Assembly (NCBI GenBank): GCA_050697555.1
Contig: JBOHAD010000003.1
Location: 1 to 64,000 of the forward strand
Source: DASQWP01 sp050697555
GTDB lineage: Bacteria > Actinomycetota > Thermoleophilia > Gaiellales > Gaiellaceae
DNA: 64,000 bases
Direction of reading: 5' to 3'
Below, in pieces: positions 16,823 to 25,617 of this stretch; position 1 is the first letter of the stretch; every line of letters starts with the position of its first letter. Below the pieces are notes generated by a model. The model was not told where the DNA came from, ran no database searches, and worked only from the letters and a program-made list of their open reading frames with translations. Both the position numbers and the translations under genes were made by a program.

Positions 16823-17883
16823 CGGTAGCGGGCGCCTTCCTGGCGGATGCCGTCGGCCATCAGGTTGAGGCCCACGACGAGGGTCGCGATCGCGGCCGCG
16901 GGGAAGACCGCGGCCCACGGGTTCTGCCCGACGAAGTTACGGGCCTCGGCGACCATCGTGCCCCAATCGGGCGTCGGCGGGGGTAGCCCGAGGCCGAGGA
17001 AGCCCAGCGTCGCGATCGCGAAGACGGCGTAGGCCATCCGCAGCGTCAGGTCGATCACGATCGGCCCGCGCGCGTTCGGGAGGATCTCGCGCACCATGAT
17101 GTAGAGCGCGCCTTCCCCGCGCAGGCGCGCGGCCGAGACGTACTCACGGCTCCGGAGGTCGAGCGCCATCGCCCGCGCGAGGCGCGCCACCCCGGGAACG
17201 GCGGCCAGCGCGATCGCGGCCACCACCGTGTAGCGCGAGGCCCCTAGCGAGGAGACGACAAGGAGGAAGATGAGGATGGCCGGGAAGGCGATGATCGCAT
17301 CGAGGATGCGCATCAGGACCTCGTCGATCCAGCCCGCCTTGTAGCCGGCGATGAGGCCGAGCAGGATGCCGATCGCCGCCCCAATGAGGATCGAGATCGG
17401 CGCGATCGTCATCACCTGGCGCGTCCCGGCGACGAGGCGGGAGTAGACGTCGCGCCCGCGGTCGTCGGTCCCGAACCAGGCGACCGAGCTCGGCCCGGTG
17501 TTGACGGCGACGTAGCCCTGGATCGTCTCGTCCGCGGGAGTCGCCGGATCGTCCGCCCGGTACGGCTCCGGCGAGGGGAACGCCCCGGGCGGGAGATCGA
17601 GGAACGTCGCGCCCGGGGGGAGCGGGGCGACGACTTGGTCGTTCGGGTTGTAGCGCTCGAGCAGCGGCGCGAAGAGCGCGACGACGACCCACAGCATGAC
17701 CATGGAGAAGCCGATCAGGCCGATCCTGGAGGAGCGCAGGTTGATCGTCCCGGCCCACGTGCGGCGAGGCAGGGAAAGGCCGCGCGAGACCGGAACCTGG
17801 GCGGCGGGGGGAACGGCGTCGTCCGCCGGAAGCGGCCCCAGGACTGCCTCCGTCGGAGGAGCCTTGTGATATTCGGTGGTCAT
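16819..17883 (-). CDS. ABC transporter permease, DppC/OppC family
   Basis: 354 aa. Cytoplasmic N-terminus of ~60 residues ending in RSSRIGLIGFSMVMLWVVVALF (the OppC_N segment), then a large periplasmic loop with WFGTDDRGRDVYSRLVAGTR, the DppC signature. Five more membrane segments follow, with the EAA-like coupling loop SREYVSAARLRGEGALYIMV. Eleven bases separate it from the DppB-like gene upstream. It pairs with that protein as the translocation channel. Confidence 0.93.
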   Translation of the reverse strand: MTTEYHKAPPTEAVLGPLPADDAVPPAAQVPVSRGLSLPRRTWAGTINLRSSRIGLIGFSMVMLWVVVALFAPLLERYNPNDQVVAPLPPGATFLDLPPGAFPSPEPYRADDPATPADETIQGYVAVNTGPSSVAWFGTDDRGRDVYSRLVAGTRQVMTIAPISILIGAAIGILLGLIAGYKAGWIDEVLMRILDAIIAFPAILIFLLVVSSLGASRYTVVAAIALAAVPGVARLARAMALDLRSREYVSAARLRGEGALYIMVREILPNARGPIVIDLTLRMAYAVFAIATLGFLGLGLPPPTPDWGTMVAEARNFVGQNPWAAVFPAAAIATLVVGLNLMADGIRQEGARYR

Positions 17884-17894
17884 CGGTCAGGGGC

Positions 17895-18842
17895 TCACGT
17901 GAAGCGGACGCGCGGGTTGAGGAAGGTGTAGGCGATGTCGGCGATGAGCTGCGAGCCGACTGCGACGACGACGAGGAAGAGCGCCGCCGCCTCGATTGCG
18001 AAGACGTCGCGGTTGAGCGCCGTGTCGAGGATGAAGCGGCCGAGGCCCGGGTAGCCGAAGATCACCTCGACCACGACGACGCCGCCGATCAGGTAGTTGA
18101 CGTGAAGCATGATGATCGCGATCGGCGCCATGAGCGCGTTCCTGAGCGCGTGCCGGAAGACGATCTTCCGGTATGAGAGCCCCTTCAGCACGGCCGTCCG
18201 CACGTAGGCTGAGTCGAGCACCTCCACCATCGAGGCTCGCGTGATTCGGGCGACGTAGCCGAGCTCGATCAACGTCAGCGTCATGACGGGCAAGACGAAG
18301 AACTTCGGGTGCTGGAGGATCGAGTCTCCCGGCGGGATCACCGTCGCGCCCGGCAGGACGCCGAGCCAGCCGACGAAGATGACGAGCAAGAAGATGCCGG
18401 TCGCGATCTCGGGGATCGACGTGGCGGTCAGGCTCGTCACGGAGATGAAGCGGTCGAGCAGCCTGCCCTCGTACAACGCGGAGATGATCCCGAGGACGAG
18501 GGCGATCGGCATCACCACGGCGAACGCGATGCCCGCGAGGAGCAGTGTGTTTCCGAGCTTCGGCAGAATCGCGTCGATGACGGGCTGCTGGGCGAAGGTG
18601 GAGACTCCGAAGTCGAGCGTGATCGCGTTGCCGAGGAAGTCGAGGTAGCGGATGGGCAGGGGCCGGTCGAGCCCGAGCCTGGTGTCGCACGCCGCGACCT
18701 GCGCATCCGTGGCGAACTGACCGAGCAGGCGCCGACAGACGCTGACGTCGCTCAGGACCTCGACGACGAGGAAGACGAAGATCGAGACCAGGAACAGCGT
18801 GATTCCCAGGGTCCCGATCCGGGTGAGGATGAAGCGGAGCAT
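17895..18842 (-). CDS. ABC transporter permease, DppB/OppB family
   Basis: 315 aa with six predicted membrane segments. The start MLRFILTRIGTLGITLFLVSIFVF is the standard DppB N-terminus. The RPLPIRYLDFLGNAITLDFG loop and the EAA-type coupling loop DSAYVRTAVLKGLSYRKIVF are typical. The periplasmic loop carries two Cys residues (VCRRLLGQF and AACDTRLG) that might pair. Located between the solute-binding protein (62-base gap) and DppC. Confidence 0.93.
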   Translation of the reverse strand: MLRFILTRIGTLGITLFLVSIFVFLVVEVLSDVSVCRRLLGQFATDAQVAACDTRLGLDRPLPIRYLDFLGNAITLDFGVSTFAQQPVIDAILPKLGNTLLLAGIAFAVVMPIALVLGIISALYEGRLLDRFISVTSLTATSIPEIATGIFLLVIFVGWLGVLPGATVIPPGDSILQHPKFFVLPVMTLTLIELGYVARITRASMVEVLDSAYVRTAVLKGLSYRKIVFRHALRNALMAPIAIIMLHVNYLIGGVVVVEVIFGYPGLGRFILDTALNRDVFAIEAAALFLVVVAVGSQLIADIAYTFLNPRVRFT

Positions 18843-18904
18843 GACGTTCGACTGTTAGGCGCGAGCCCGGACCGCCCCGCTCGCGGCCCGAGCCCTACGC
18901 GTTC

Positions 18905-20647
18905 CTAAGCCTCCTCGATCCAGGACTCCGTGACCTGGAGGTAGTCGGTCGGATGTCCGACGTTGTTCTTGACCTTCGGCGCGTCGATCTGGAACTGGTT
19001 CCGGAAGAAGGCGACCATGATCCCGCCGTCGTCGGCCTGGATGTCCTCCATCTGCGAGATCAGGCCCAGTCTCTCCTCGAGATCCGGGGTCGCGTCCGCC
19101 TCGGCGAGCAGCGAGAGGAACTCCTCGTTCACCCAGCGGCTCTCGTTCCAGTTGCCGCTTTCCTCGTCGGGCGGCAGCGCCTCCCTCGAGTAGGCGAGCG
19201 ACTGCACCATCGTGTTCAGCGGGCGGTGCGTCCACTCGGTGACGCTGAAGTCGTAGTGGTTCCAGCGCGGCCAGTACTCGGTCGCGGGACGGATGTCGAG
19301 CTCGATCTCGACGCCCGCCGGGGCGGCGTTCCGCTGGAAGACCTCGGCGATCACCTGCTCGAAGCGAGTGTCGTTCTTCGCGATGATCCTGATCGGCTTC
19401 CCGCCCCAGGCCTGCCACGCCTCGCTGTCCGCCAGCAGCTGCTTGGCCGCCTCGACGTCCTGCGCCGGGATCGGCTTCTCGACGTAGTCCTGGTTCGCGG
19501 GGGCGAAGTGGGCGTCGTGGCCCAGGTCGACCGCTCCGAAGTAGGCGGTGTTGCCCATCTCCTGGCGGTTCTGGAGGATCTTGAACGCGTTGCGGACGTT
19601 CTTGTCGGTGAAGGGCTCCTTGTCCACGCGCATGCGGATGAGCGGCGTCTGCGCCGTCGGGATCTGCGCGATCTGGATCCCGGGGATGTCCTGGAGCGCC
19701 GAGGCGCCCTCCGGTCCGGGCTGATAGACGGAGTCGACCTGTCTCGACTGGAGCGCCGAGAACGCCGCCGACTTCTCGGTGCCGAGATCGGTCCAGACGA
19801 TCTCGTCGATGTACGGGAACGGTTCCCCGTCGGGGGCCTGACGCCAGTACTCCGGGTTGCGCGTGACGCGTGCGCGGCTGCCGACCGTGTACTCCTCGAG
19901 GAGGTACGGGCCGGTGCCGACGGTGCTCGCGACGATCGACTCGCCGCCCTCGACGTCCGGCGCCTCGAAGCTCTTGTGCAGGATCTGGGCGGGATAGTGG
20001 TAGAGGTGCTCCGGCAGGGCGATCTGCGGCACCTCGAGGTTGAGCCGCACCGTGTAGTTGTCGACCTTCTCGACCCCGTCGAGCGTCATGTACGGGGCGA
20101 GCAGGCCGAGCATGCTCGAGCCGACGTCCTCGGAGAACCAGCTCTGGAAGTTGAAGAGGACGTCGTCGGCGTCGAACTCCTGGCCGTTCGTGAACATCAC
20201 CCCCTGGCGCAGGTTGAGCGTCCAGACGTCGGCGGTCTCGTTCGGCTCCCAGCTCTCGAGCAGGTACGGAGTCGTGACGCCTTCCCTGTCCGTGTACGTC
20301 AGGTACTCGTTCACCTGCCGGAGGACGTTCGAGCCCTGCACCCACGAGAGACGGTGCGGGTGGTCGACCTCGAGGATGGACATCGCGATGCGGTACCTGC
20401 CGCCCCGCTTCGGCGTTCCCTGCACCTCGGTCGTACCTGTCGTGGGAGTCTGCTCGACGGCGGTGGGCTCGTCGTCGCCCCCGCAGGCGGCCAGGAACGT
20501 GCCGGCAGCTCCGAGGCTCATGCCCAGGAGCGTCGCGTAGCGCACGAAGTCACGGCGGCTGATCTTCCCCGTGACGTACTGGTCCTTGACGTGGTCGAGT
20601 AGCGGGCTGTCCTTCGGATCTGGACGGGGTGGTTCGAGTCTGCTCAC
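18905..20647 (-). CDS. Family 5 solute-binding protein of peptide-type ABC importer, Tat-type lipoprotein
   Basis: 580 aa. The N-terminal region has a twin-arginine motif (SRRDFVRYATLLG) about 25 residues in, then a hydrophobic stretch and LAACGG lipobox, so export is probably by Tat with lipid anchoring. The SBP_bac_5 body shows LLESWEPNETADVWTLNLRQ, GQEFDADDVLFNFQSW and VGTGPYLLEEYTVG. Ligands of family 5 include peptides, opines, nickel and glycosides. Because the operon also encodes an ornithine-cyclodeaminase-like oxidoreductase and a hydrolase, an opine or modified amino acid is a reasonable guess. Confidence 0.93.
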   Translation of the reverse strand: MSRLEPPRPDPKDSPLLDHVKDQYVTGKISRRDFVRYATLLGMSLGAAGTFLAACGGDDEPTAVEQTPTTGTTEVQGTPKRGGRYRIAMSILEVDHPHRLSWVQGSNVLRQVNEYLTYTDREGVTTPYLLESWEPNETADVWTLNLRQGVMFTNGQEFDADDVLFNFQSWFSEDVGSSMLGLLAPYMTLDGVEKVDNYTVRLNLEVPQIALPEHLYHYPAQILHKSFEAPDVEGGESIVASTVGTGPYLLEEYTVGSRARVTRNPEYWRQAPDGEPFPYIDEIVWTDLGTEKSAAFSALQSRQVDSVYQPGPEGASALQDIPGIQIAQIPTAQTPLIRMRVDKEPFTDKNVRNAFKILQNRQEMGNTAYFGAVDLGHDAHFAPANQDYVEKPIPAQDVEAAKQLLADSEAWQAWGGKPIRIIAKNDTRFEQVIAEVFQRNAAPAGVEIELDIRPATEYWPRWNHYDFSVTEWTHRPLNTMVQSLAYSREALPPDEESGNWNESRWVNEEFLSLLAEADATPDLEERLGLISQMEDIQADDGGIMVAFFRNQFQIDAPKVKNNVGHPTDYLQVTESWIEEA

Positions 20648-20716
20648 GGATGCCTCCTCGGAGTACGACTTACGACTCTAGTTCTTCAAGACGTCAGTTC
20701 AAAGCGCCGGTCAGCA

Positions 20717-22066
20717 TCACCTCCACGAGAAGGCCGCGACGACGCCGTCGGCGATGAGCAGGCGGCGCGAGGGCCGGGCGCGAGTGTCGAGCAGCCACAC
20801 CTGCGGCTTCCCGGCCCGGACGGCGGCGTACGCGAGGTAGCGGCCGTCCGGCGACCAGAAGCTGTGGCTCTGGGAGAACTGGTCGAAGAATGAGGTGAGC
20901 GTGCTGAACGTGGCGGTCGGCTGGAAGGCTGCGAGGCCCGTGTCGGTTCCGCCGGCGACGTCGAAGATCCGCCACTGGTTGAACGTCGAGACGTCGTTGC
21001 CGAGCCACGTGAGGTAGGCGAGTCGCCCTCCGTCGGGCGACCAGTAGAACGCCTTCGTCCAGAGCGTCGTCGGACCCGCCACGGTGATCTCGCCGCTTGC
21101 GAGATCGACGACTCGGATGGGATCGAAGGCCGACTCCGGCGTCTCTTCCGGTCCCCGGCGGACAGCGATCGCGAGGCGCAGCCCGTCGGGCGACGGTGCG
21201 AAGGCGACGCGGCGCGTGTCGCGGGAGACGTGGGCGACGACGGCATCCGCGGAGACGGAGACTCTGAGCTCGTCTCCTTCTACGTCCGCGCGCGCGTACA
21301 CGAGGCGACCCCGGCTGAACGACGGCGCGAAGAACGGCCCCGGGGACTTCTCGAGCCGGCGCGTCAGGCCGCGCTCGACGTCGACCTCGTCGAGACTCTG
21401 TCGCGTGTCGAGCACATGGCGAACGACCCGGTCGCCTCGCTCCGACCACGCGAAGTAGACCTGCGCGGCTTCGTCCTCGAGCACCGGCCGCCCGGCGAAC
21501 GACGCCGCGAACTCGTGCACCCGGAAGGCGACGTCGCCGCCGGCCCTTCCGTCCGCATCCACGATCACCCCGAGCCGGCTGCACTGGAGCGCCTCGCAGG
21601 GCGCCGGCGACCAGCTCGCGTAGATGAGCTGACCGCCCTCGGCGATCTGCGTCGTCTCACCGTCGCCGGGCCTCGTCACGAAGAGGGCGCTCTCCGAGGT
21701 CTCAGGGTCCGTGCGCGCAAAGGCGAGCTCGCCTGTCCGCGACCAGGCCATGCCGGCGTGGAAGATGCCGCGCTCTGTCCCGGCGCTCGAGCCGTCCGCG
21801 GTCAGCTGCGCGGTCGAGCCCGAGGCGGGGTCGACGACGTAGAGGTTCCCGTTGGCTCCGACATAGGCGAGCAGCCCCGCCGGCGAGGTCGGCAGTGGGC
21901 CGCGTACGAGCCTCGTGCGAGGGCGGAGGTCGACGTTGACCGGCCTGTCGGGATCCCGGGCGACCGTGGTCGTGTCGGCCTCCGTGGTATCGCGAGAGCA
22001 GGCCGGAGCGGAAAGTGCGAGCACGCCGGTCACGACCAGGAGGAGCGTCGGTTGAGGTGTATACAT
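20717..22066 (-). CDS. TolB/WD40-like beta-propeller lipoprotein
   Basis: 449 aa. Signal LLLVVTGVLALSAPAC gives a lipidated exported protein. The mature part contains propeller-type repeats: GLLAYVGANGNLYVVDPASG, GMAWSRTGELAFART, AFAPSPDGLRLAIAV, FYWSPDGGRLAYLT and SFWSPDGRYLAYAA, matching the PD40/TolB blade pattern (xSPDGxxLAY). Cys residues in CEALQC may form a disulfide. It lies 11 bases after the ornithine-cyclodeaminase-like gene and 70 before the solute-binding protein. It may be a sensor or substrate-presenting partner; the role is not established. Confidence 0.82.
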   Translation of the reverse strand: MYTPQPTLLLVVTGVLALSAPACSRDTTEADTTTVARDPDRPVNVDLRPRTRLVRGPLPTSPAGLLAYVGANGNLYVVDPASGSTAQLTADGSSAGTERGIFHAGMAWSRTGELAFARTDPETSESALFVTRPGDGETTQIAEGGQLIYASWSPAPCEALQCSRLGVIVDADGRAGGDVAFRVHEFAASFAGRPVLEDEAAQVYFAWSERGDRVVRHVLDTRQSLDEVDVERGLTRRLEKSPGPFFAPSFSRGRLVYARADVEGDELRVSVSADAVVAHVSRDTRRVAFAPSPDGLRLAIAVRRGPEETPESAFDPIRVVDLASGEITVAGPTTLWTKAFYWSPDGGRLAYLTWLGNDVSTFNQWRIFDVAGGTDTGLAAFQPTATFSTLTSFFDQFSQSHSFWSPDGRYLAYAAVRAGKPQVWLLDTRARPSRRLLIADGVVAAFSWR

Positions 22067-22077
22067 GGCCGAGTCAT

Positions 22078-23100
22078 CTATCGGTAGGCGAGCAGGGTCC
22101 CGACGCCGCGGTCGACCGCCCGCTCGCAGAGCGCCTGGCCGACGGCGATGTCCGTCGTCGCCAGGCCGCGGTGCCAGAAGAGGATGGTCTCGGCGTCGTT
22201 CTCACGACCGGGCTTCAGGCCGGCCACGATCTCTCCGAGCTCCGCGTGCAGCGTCTCCTCGGAGAGGAGCCCCTCGTCGACGTGGGCGCGAAGAGCGCCG
22301 AACCGCCCGCGCCGGCACTGTCCCCAGTCGTCGACGACGATCTTGTCCATGATCGAGGTGAGGGACAGCTCGACCGCGCTCATGGTCCCGTACGGCACGA
22401 CGAGGGCCCCCGGCTTGATCCAGTCGGTGCGCAGGAGCGGCTGCGGCTCGACGAGGCGGGCGGCCTCGACGACGATGTCAGCGCCCTCGACCGTCTCGCG
22501 CCAGCTCTCGACGGCCCGAACGTCCTTCCCGAGAGCTTCCTCCAGGGCTCTCGCGAAGCGCTCGCGGGACTCCGCCCGGGCGCTCGTGACGCGGATCTCC
22601 TCGAAGTCGAACAGGTGGTCGAGCATCGTCACGTTCGAGAAGGCGGTGCCGCGCGCTCCGATGTGCCCCAGGGTTGTCGGCCGCGGTGCCGCGAGGTAGC
22701 GGGCCCCGAGCGCGGTGACCGCACCGGTGCGGAGCTCGGTGATCTCCGTCGCGTCGACGATCGCTCGCGGGACGCCGGTGCGCGGGTCGTAGAGGGTGAG
22801 GAGAGCAAGCTCCGAGGGCAGCCCGAGCTTCCAGTTGTGTACGTAGTCGCCGACCACCTTCACGCCCGCGACGCCGAGCGGGGCGATGTACCCACGGAGC
22901 ACGTTGAAGTGACCCTGGAACGCCGGATCCGGTACGAGGTGCTCGCGCGGCTCGAGCACCACCTCGCGGTTCCCCTGCGCGAGGAGGCTCGCCTCGACAG
23001 CCGCGAGCAGCTCCTCGGTCGTGAGGGCGAGAGAGGCGACGTCCGCGCCCGAGAGGAAGAGGATCTCGATCGTGCCGGCTCGCTGCTCCACCGCAATCAT
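22078..23100 (-). CDS. Ornithine cyclodeaminase / mu-crystallin family protein
   Basis: 340 aa from ATG 23100, overlapping the hydrolase stop (ATGA). Family landmarks: substrate Lys in GVAGVKVVGDYVHN, TELRTGAVTALGARYLA, and the C-terminal FWHRGLATTDIAVGQAL. Two positions depart from active ornithine cyclodeaminases. The dinucleotide loop reads IGARGTAFSN instead of GxGxQA, and the catalytic-Asp loop reads YGTMSAVEL where GSDxPGKxEL is expected. The family includes ketimine reductases, opine-type dehydrogenases and alanine dehydrogenases, so this is probably an imine-related oxidoreductase rather than a true cyclodeaminase. Confidence 0.85.
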   Translation of the reverse strand: MIAVEQRAGTIEILFLSGADVASLALTTEELLAAVEASLLAQGNREVVLEPREHLVPDPAFQGHFNVLRGYIAPLGVAGVKVVGDYVHNWKLGLPSELALLTLYDPRTGVPRAIVDATEITELRTGAVTALGARYLAAPRPTTLGHIGARGTAFSNVTMLDHLFDFEEIRVTSARAESRERFARALEEALGKDVRAVESWRETVEGADIVVEAARLVEPQPLLRTDWIKPGALVVPYGTMSAVELSLTSIMDKIVVDDWGQCRRGRFGALRAHVDEGLLSEETLHAELGEIVAGLKPGRENDAETILFWHRGLATTDIAVGQALCERAVDRGVGTLLAYR

Positions 23101-23999
23101 GCGAGCGAGACCTCGAACGCTTCGCCGAGGAAGCTCTCCAGGATCGAGATGAGGCGCTGGAAGGTCGGATGGTCGTCGAACATCCACTCCGTGTGGCCGC
23201 TGCCCTCGAGCAGCACCAGCTGCTTCGGCTCCTGGGCGCGGCGGAAGAGCTCCTCCGATTCCGACGGCGGGTAGAGCCCGTTGTCGGCGCCGTGGACGAG
23301 GAGGAGCGGTCTGGGAGCGATCCGGTCGACGACGCGCTCGGGCCGGAAGCGCAGGAGGAGGTCGGTCGCCTCGAGCGAGACGTTCGAGCCGAAGCCGGGA
23401 GCCTTGTAGAGCTCTTCGTCGACGTACCCGCGGGTGATCTCGTCGAGCCGGACGACGTCGAACGGATGCACGAGGTTCGAGGCGCCCTCGAGCGCTCGTA
23501 TCCTGCGATCAGCCGCGACCTGCTCGAGGAGGCGCTCCCAGGAGTCCTCGTCGTGCAGGAAGCGCGTCGAGCGCTCGCCGTCCCCGATCGCGTTGACCGT
23601 GGCGACTGCGCGGACACGGGGATCGTCGGCCGCCGCCGCGATCGCGACTCCTCCGCCGAGCGCCCAGCCGATCAGCGCGATGCGATCGGCGTCGACCTCC
23701 GGCACTGTCTCGAGGAAGCTCACCGCCGCCCGGACGTCCTCGATCTGCTCCTGCGGGACGAGCCGGCCGCGCTGGCCCTCGCTGCGCCCGAAGCCGCGGT
23801 AGTCGAACGCGAGGCACACGAACCCCTTGCCGGCGAAAACGCGGGCGAAGCGGGCAGGGTGGATCTCCTTGAGCCCCTGGTACCCCGAGCACGCGATTAG
23901 GCCGGGCCGCTGGTCGCGCGGCTCGACGTCCGCAGGGAGGTACAGGTCGCCGTCGAGCGAGAGCCCGTCGCTGAAGAAGTGGACGGGACGCCGCCTCAT
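23097..23999 (-). CDS. Alpha/beta hydrolase with alanine at the nucleophile position
   Basis: 300 aa, dienelactone-hydrolase/YcjY-like. N-terminal strands lead to GLIACSGYQGLKEIHPARF (oxyanion region) and FDYRGFGRSEGQRGR. The nucleophile elbow, normally GxSxGG, reads IGWALGGG, so residue 113 is Ala rather than Ser; the codon is GCG. The acid and His are in place (LLVHGADNGLYPPSESEE; LEGSGHTEWMFDD). The protein may be a non-hydrolytic binder, or may use another residue. Lies between IclR (4-base overlap) and the ornithine-cyclodeaminase-like gene (4-base overlap). Confidence 0.85.
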   Translation of the reverse strand: MRRRPVHFFSDGLSLDGDLYLPADVEPRDQRPGLIACSGYQGLKEIHPARFARVFAGKGFVCLAFDYRGFGRSEGQRGRLVPQEQIEDVRAAVSFLETVPEVDADRIALIGWALGGGVAIAAAADDPRVRAVATVNAIGDGERSTRFLHDEDSWERLLEQVAADRRIRALEGASNLVHPFDVVRLDEITRGYVDEELYKAPGFGSNVSLEATDLLLRFRPERVVDRIAPRPLLLVHGADNGLYPPSESEELFRRAQEPKQLVLLEGSGHTEWMFDDHPTFQRLISILESFLGEAFEVSLA

Positions 24000-24763
24000 C
24001 GCCGGCCGAGCGCCCTCGAGAGCTCTTCCGCCGCCGCCCTGGTCTCCTCACCGCCGGCGTCGAGACGATCCCCGAAGCGGAACTTCGGCGCCGAGACGTT
24101 CAGCGCTGCGACGATCCGCCCGCTGAAGTTGCGCACGGGCGCCGCCACGGCGACGAGGCCCGGCTCGAACTCTTCGTCGACCGCCGCGTAGCCGCGCGCC
24201 CGCGCGTCCAGGATCCGCTCCGCGAGCTCGTCGACGTCGCGCGGGCAGCCCGGGCCGAAACTCTCGAATGCCGTCGTGGCTAAGAGCGAGCGCAGCTCGG
24301 CCTCGTCGTGGTCGAAGAGGAGCGCCCGCCCGGACGACGTGCAGTACGCGGGGGCGGTCCGGCCGACCCAGCCGGCCGTCTGCACCGCGTGCGTGGGGCC
24401 CTCCGAGAGCACCGTGAGCACCTCGGCGCTCTCGAGCACGCTCAGGTGCGCGCGTTCGCCGAGCGTCGCGACGAGCCGCGCGAGCACCTGGGGCGCCGCT
24501 TCGAGGAGCCGCGGCTCGCCCGCCTGCGCGGCGAGCGCGAACAGCCGCCATCCGAGCCGATAGCCTCTGCTCGCCGGGTCGCGCTCCACGACCCCGTACT
24601 CGGCCAACGTCTTGAGCGAGCGCGAGACCTGGCTCTTTTCGCGACCCACGAGCTCGGCGATCTGGACGACGCCGAGCGGACCGTTGCCCACCGCCTTCTC
24701 GTCGGCGAGCGCGAAGAGGATCGCAAGCCCACGCCGGAGGCTCGTTGCTGTAGAAGCAACCAC
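23996..24763 (-). CDS. IclR family transcriptional regulator
   Basis: 255 aa, GTG start at 24763. The winged helix reads SLRRGLAILFALADE ... IAELVGREKSQVSRSLKTLAEYGVVER; the effector domain has GERAHLSVLESAEVLTVL, GRTAPAYCTSSGRALLFD, ARGYAAVDEEFEPGLVAVAAPVR and RIVAALNVSAP. It is the first gene of the nine-gene operon running to 14170 and is divergent from the DUF6282 gene, so it probably regulates the importer and its catabolic genes and itself. Confidence 0.92.
   Translation of the reverse strand: MVASTATSLRRGLAILFALADEKAVGNGPLGVVQIAELVGREKSQVSRSLKTLAEYGVVERDPASRGYRLGWRLFALAAQAGEPRLLEAAPQVLARLVATLGERAHLSVLESAEVLTVLSEGPTHAVQTAGWVGRTAPAYCTSSGRALLFDHDEAELRSLLATTAFESFGPGCPRDVDELAERILDARARGYAAVDEEFEPGLVAVAAPVRNFSGRIVAALNVSAPKFRFGDRLDAGGEETRAAAEELSRALGRR
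24744..24760. promoter_or_regulatory. Inverted repeat over the IclR start, candidate operator
   Basis: The 17-base sequence GTTGCT-GTAGA-AGCAAC is a perfect 6-bp inverted repeat. It lies within the first codons of the IclR gene and 45 bases before the divergent gene at 24805. Such a position would suit autorepression. Being partly coding, it could also arise by chance. Confidence 0.3.
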
Positions 24764-24804
24764 CGTTGCCGAAACTACCCCAGCTCGGATAGAAGTTCAA
24801 GCCG

Positions 24805-25617
24805 ATGTTCGATCTCCACGTCCACTCGGCGCCGTGCGTGCTCCCCCGCCGCGCGGACGACCGGGACACCGTGGCGGCGTACGAGCGGGCCGGGTTCTCG
24901 GGCTGCGTCCTCAAGGGGCACTACGAGCCGACCGCGGGTCGCGCCACGGCTGCGGGCTCGGGGCGGCGCCCGGACGTGTACGGCGCGATCGTGCTGAACG
25001 CTCCCGCCGGAGGGCTGAACCCGGCCGCCGTCGCCGCCTCGCTCGAGCTCGGCGCGCGCGTGGTCTGGATGCCGACCCTCGACGCGCGCGCCCACCGTAC
25101 GCGCGGCCTTCCGCTCCCCGCAGCCGCCTCCGCCGGGGCCGGGCTCGCGATCCCGCCCGCCGAGCCCGCCGCCGAGCCGCTCGCCCGACAGATCGTCGAG
25201 CTCGTCGCCGAGGCCGACGCCGTCCTCGCGACCGGGCACCTGGGGGTCGACGAGGTCGGCTGGCTCGTCCGCTGCGCCCTCGGGGCGGGAGTCCGGCGCG
25301 TCCTCCTCACGCATCCTGCTTTCACCGTCCCGGACATGAGCACCGCCGAGATCGAAGAGCTCTGCGGGCTCGGCGCAGTGGCCGAGATCACGGCCTTCCA
25401 GGTCCTGCGCGGCGCCGACCCGGTCCGGCTCGCCGAGCTCGCCGGCCGACTCGGCGCCGAGCGCTGCGTCCTCTCGAGCGACGCCGGGCAGCCGGACAGC
25501 CCCGAGGCTCCCGAGGCGCTCGCCTTCCTGGTCGAGCGCCTTGTCGCCTGCGGACTCGATTCGGGCGCCGCCCGCGCGATGGCGTCGGAGAGCCCCGAGC
25601 GGCTCGTCGCGCCGTGA
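24805..25617 (+). CDS. DUF6282 family protein (PHP/amidohydrolase-like)
   Basis: 270 aa. Opens with FDLHVHSAPCVLPRRADD, a metal-type HxH motif, followed by SGCVLKGHYEPTAGRA. Later motifs include VLATGHLGVDEV, RVLLTHPAFTVPDMS and CVLSSDAGQPDSPEAPEAL, which place further His and Asp ligands at the ends of barrel strands. This pattern fits the DUF6282 branch of TIM-barrel metal hydrolases, whose reaction is not known. Coupled by GTGA overlap to a GlcD-type flavoprotein, and divergent from IclR. Confidence 0.82.
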   Translation: MFDLHVHSAPCVLPRRADDRDTVAAYERAGFSGCVLKGHYEPTAGRATAAGSGRRPDVYGAIVLNAPAGGLNPAAVAASLELGARVVWMPTLDARAHRTRGLPLPAAASAGAGLAIPPAEPAAEPLARQIVELVAEADAVLATGHLGVDEVGWLVRCALGAGVRRVLLTHPAFTVPDMSTAEIEELCGLGAVAEITAFQVLRGADPVRLAELAGRLGAERCVLSSDAGQPDSPEAPEALAFLVERLVACGLDSGAARAMASESPERLVAP

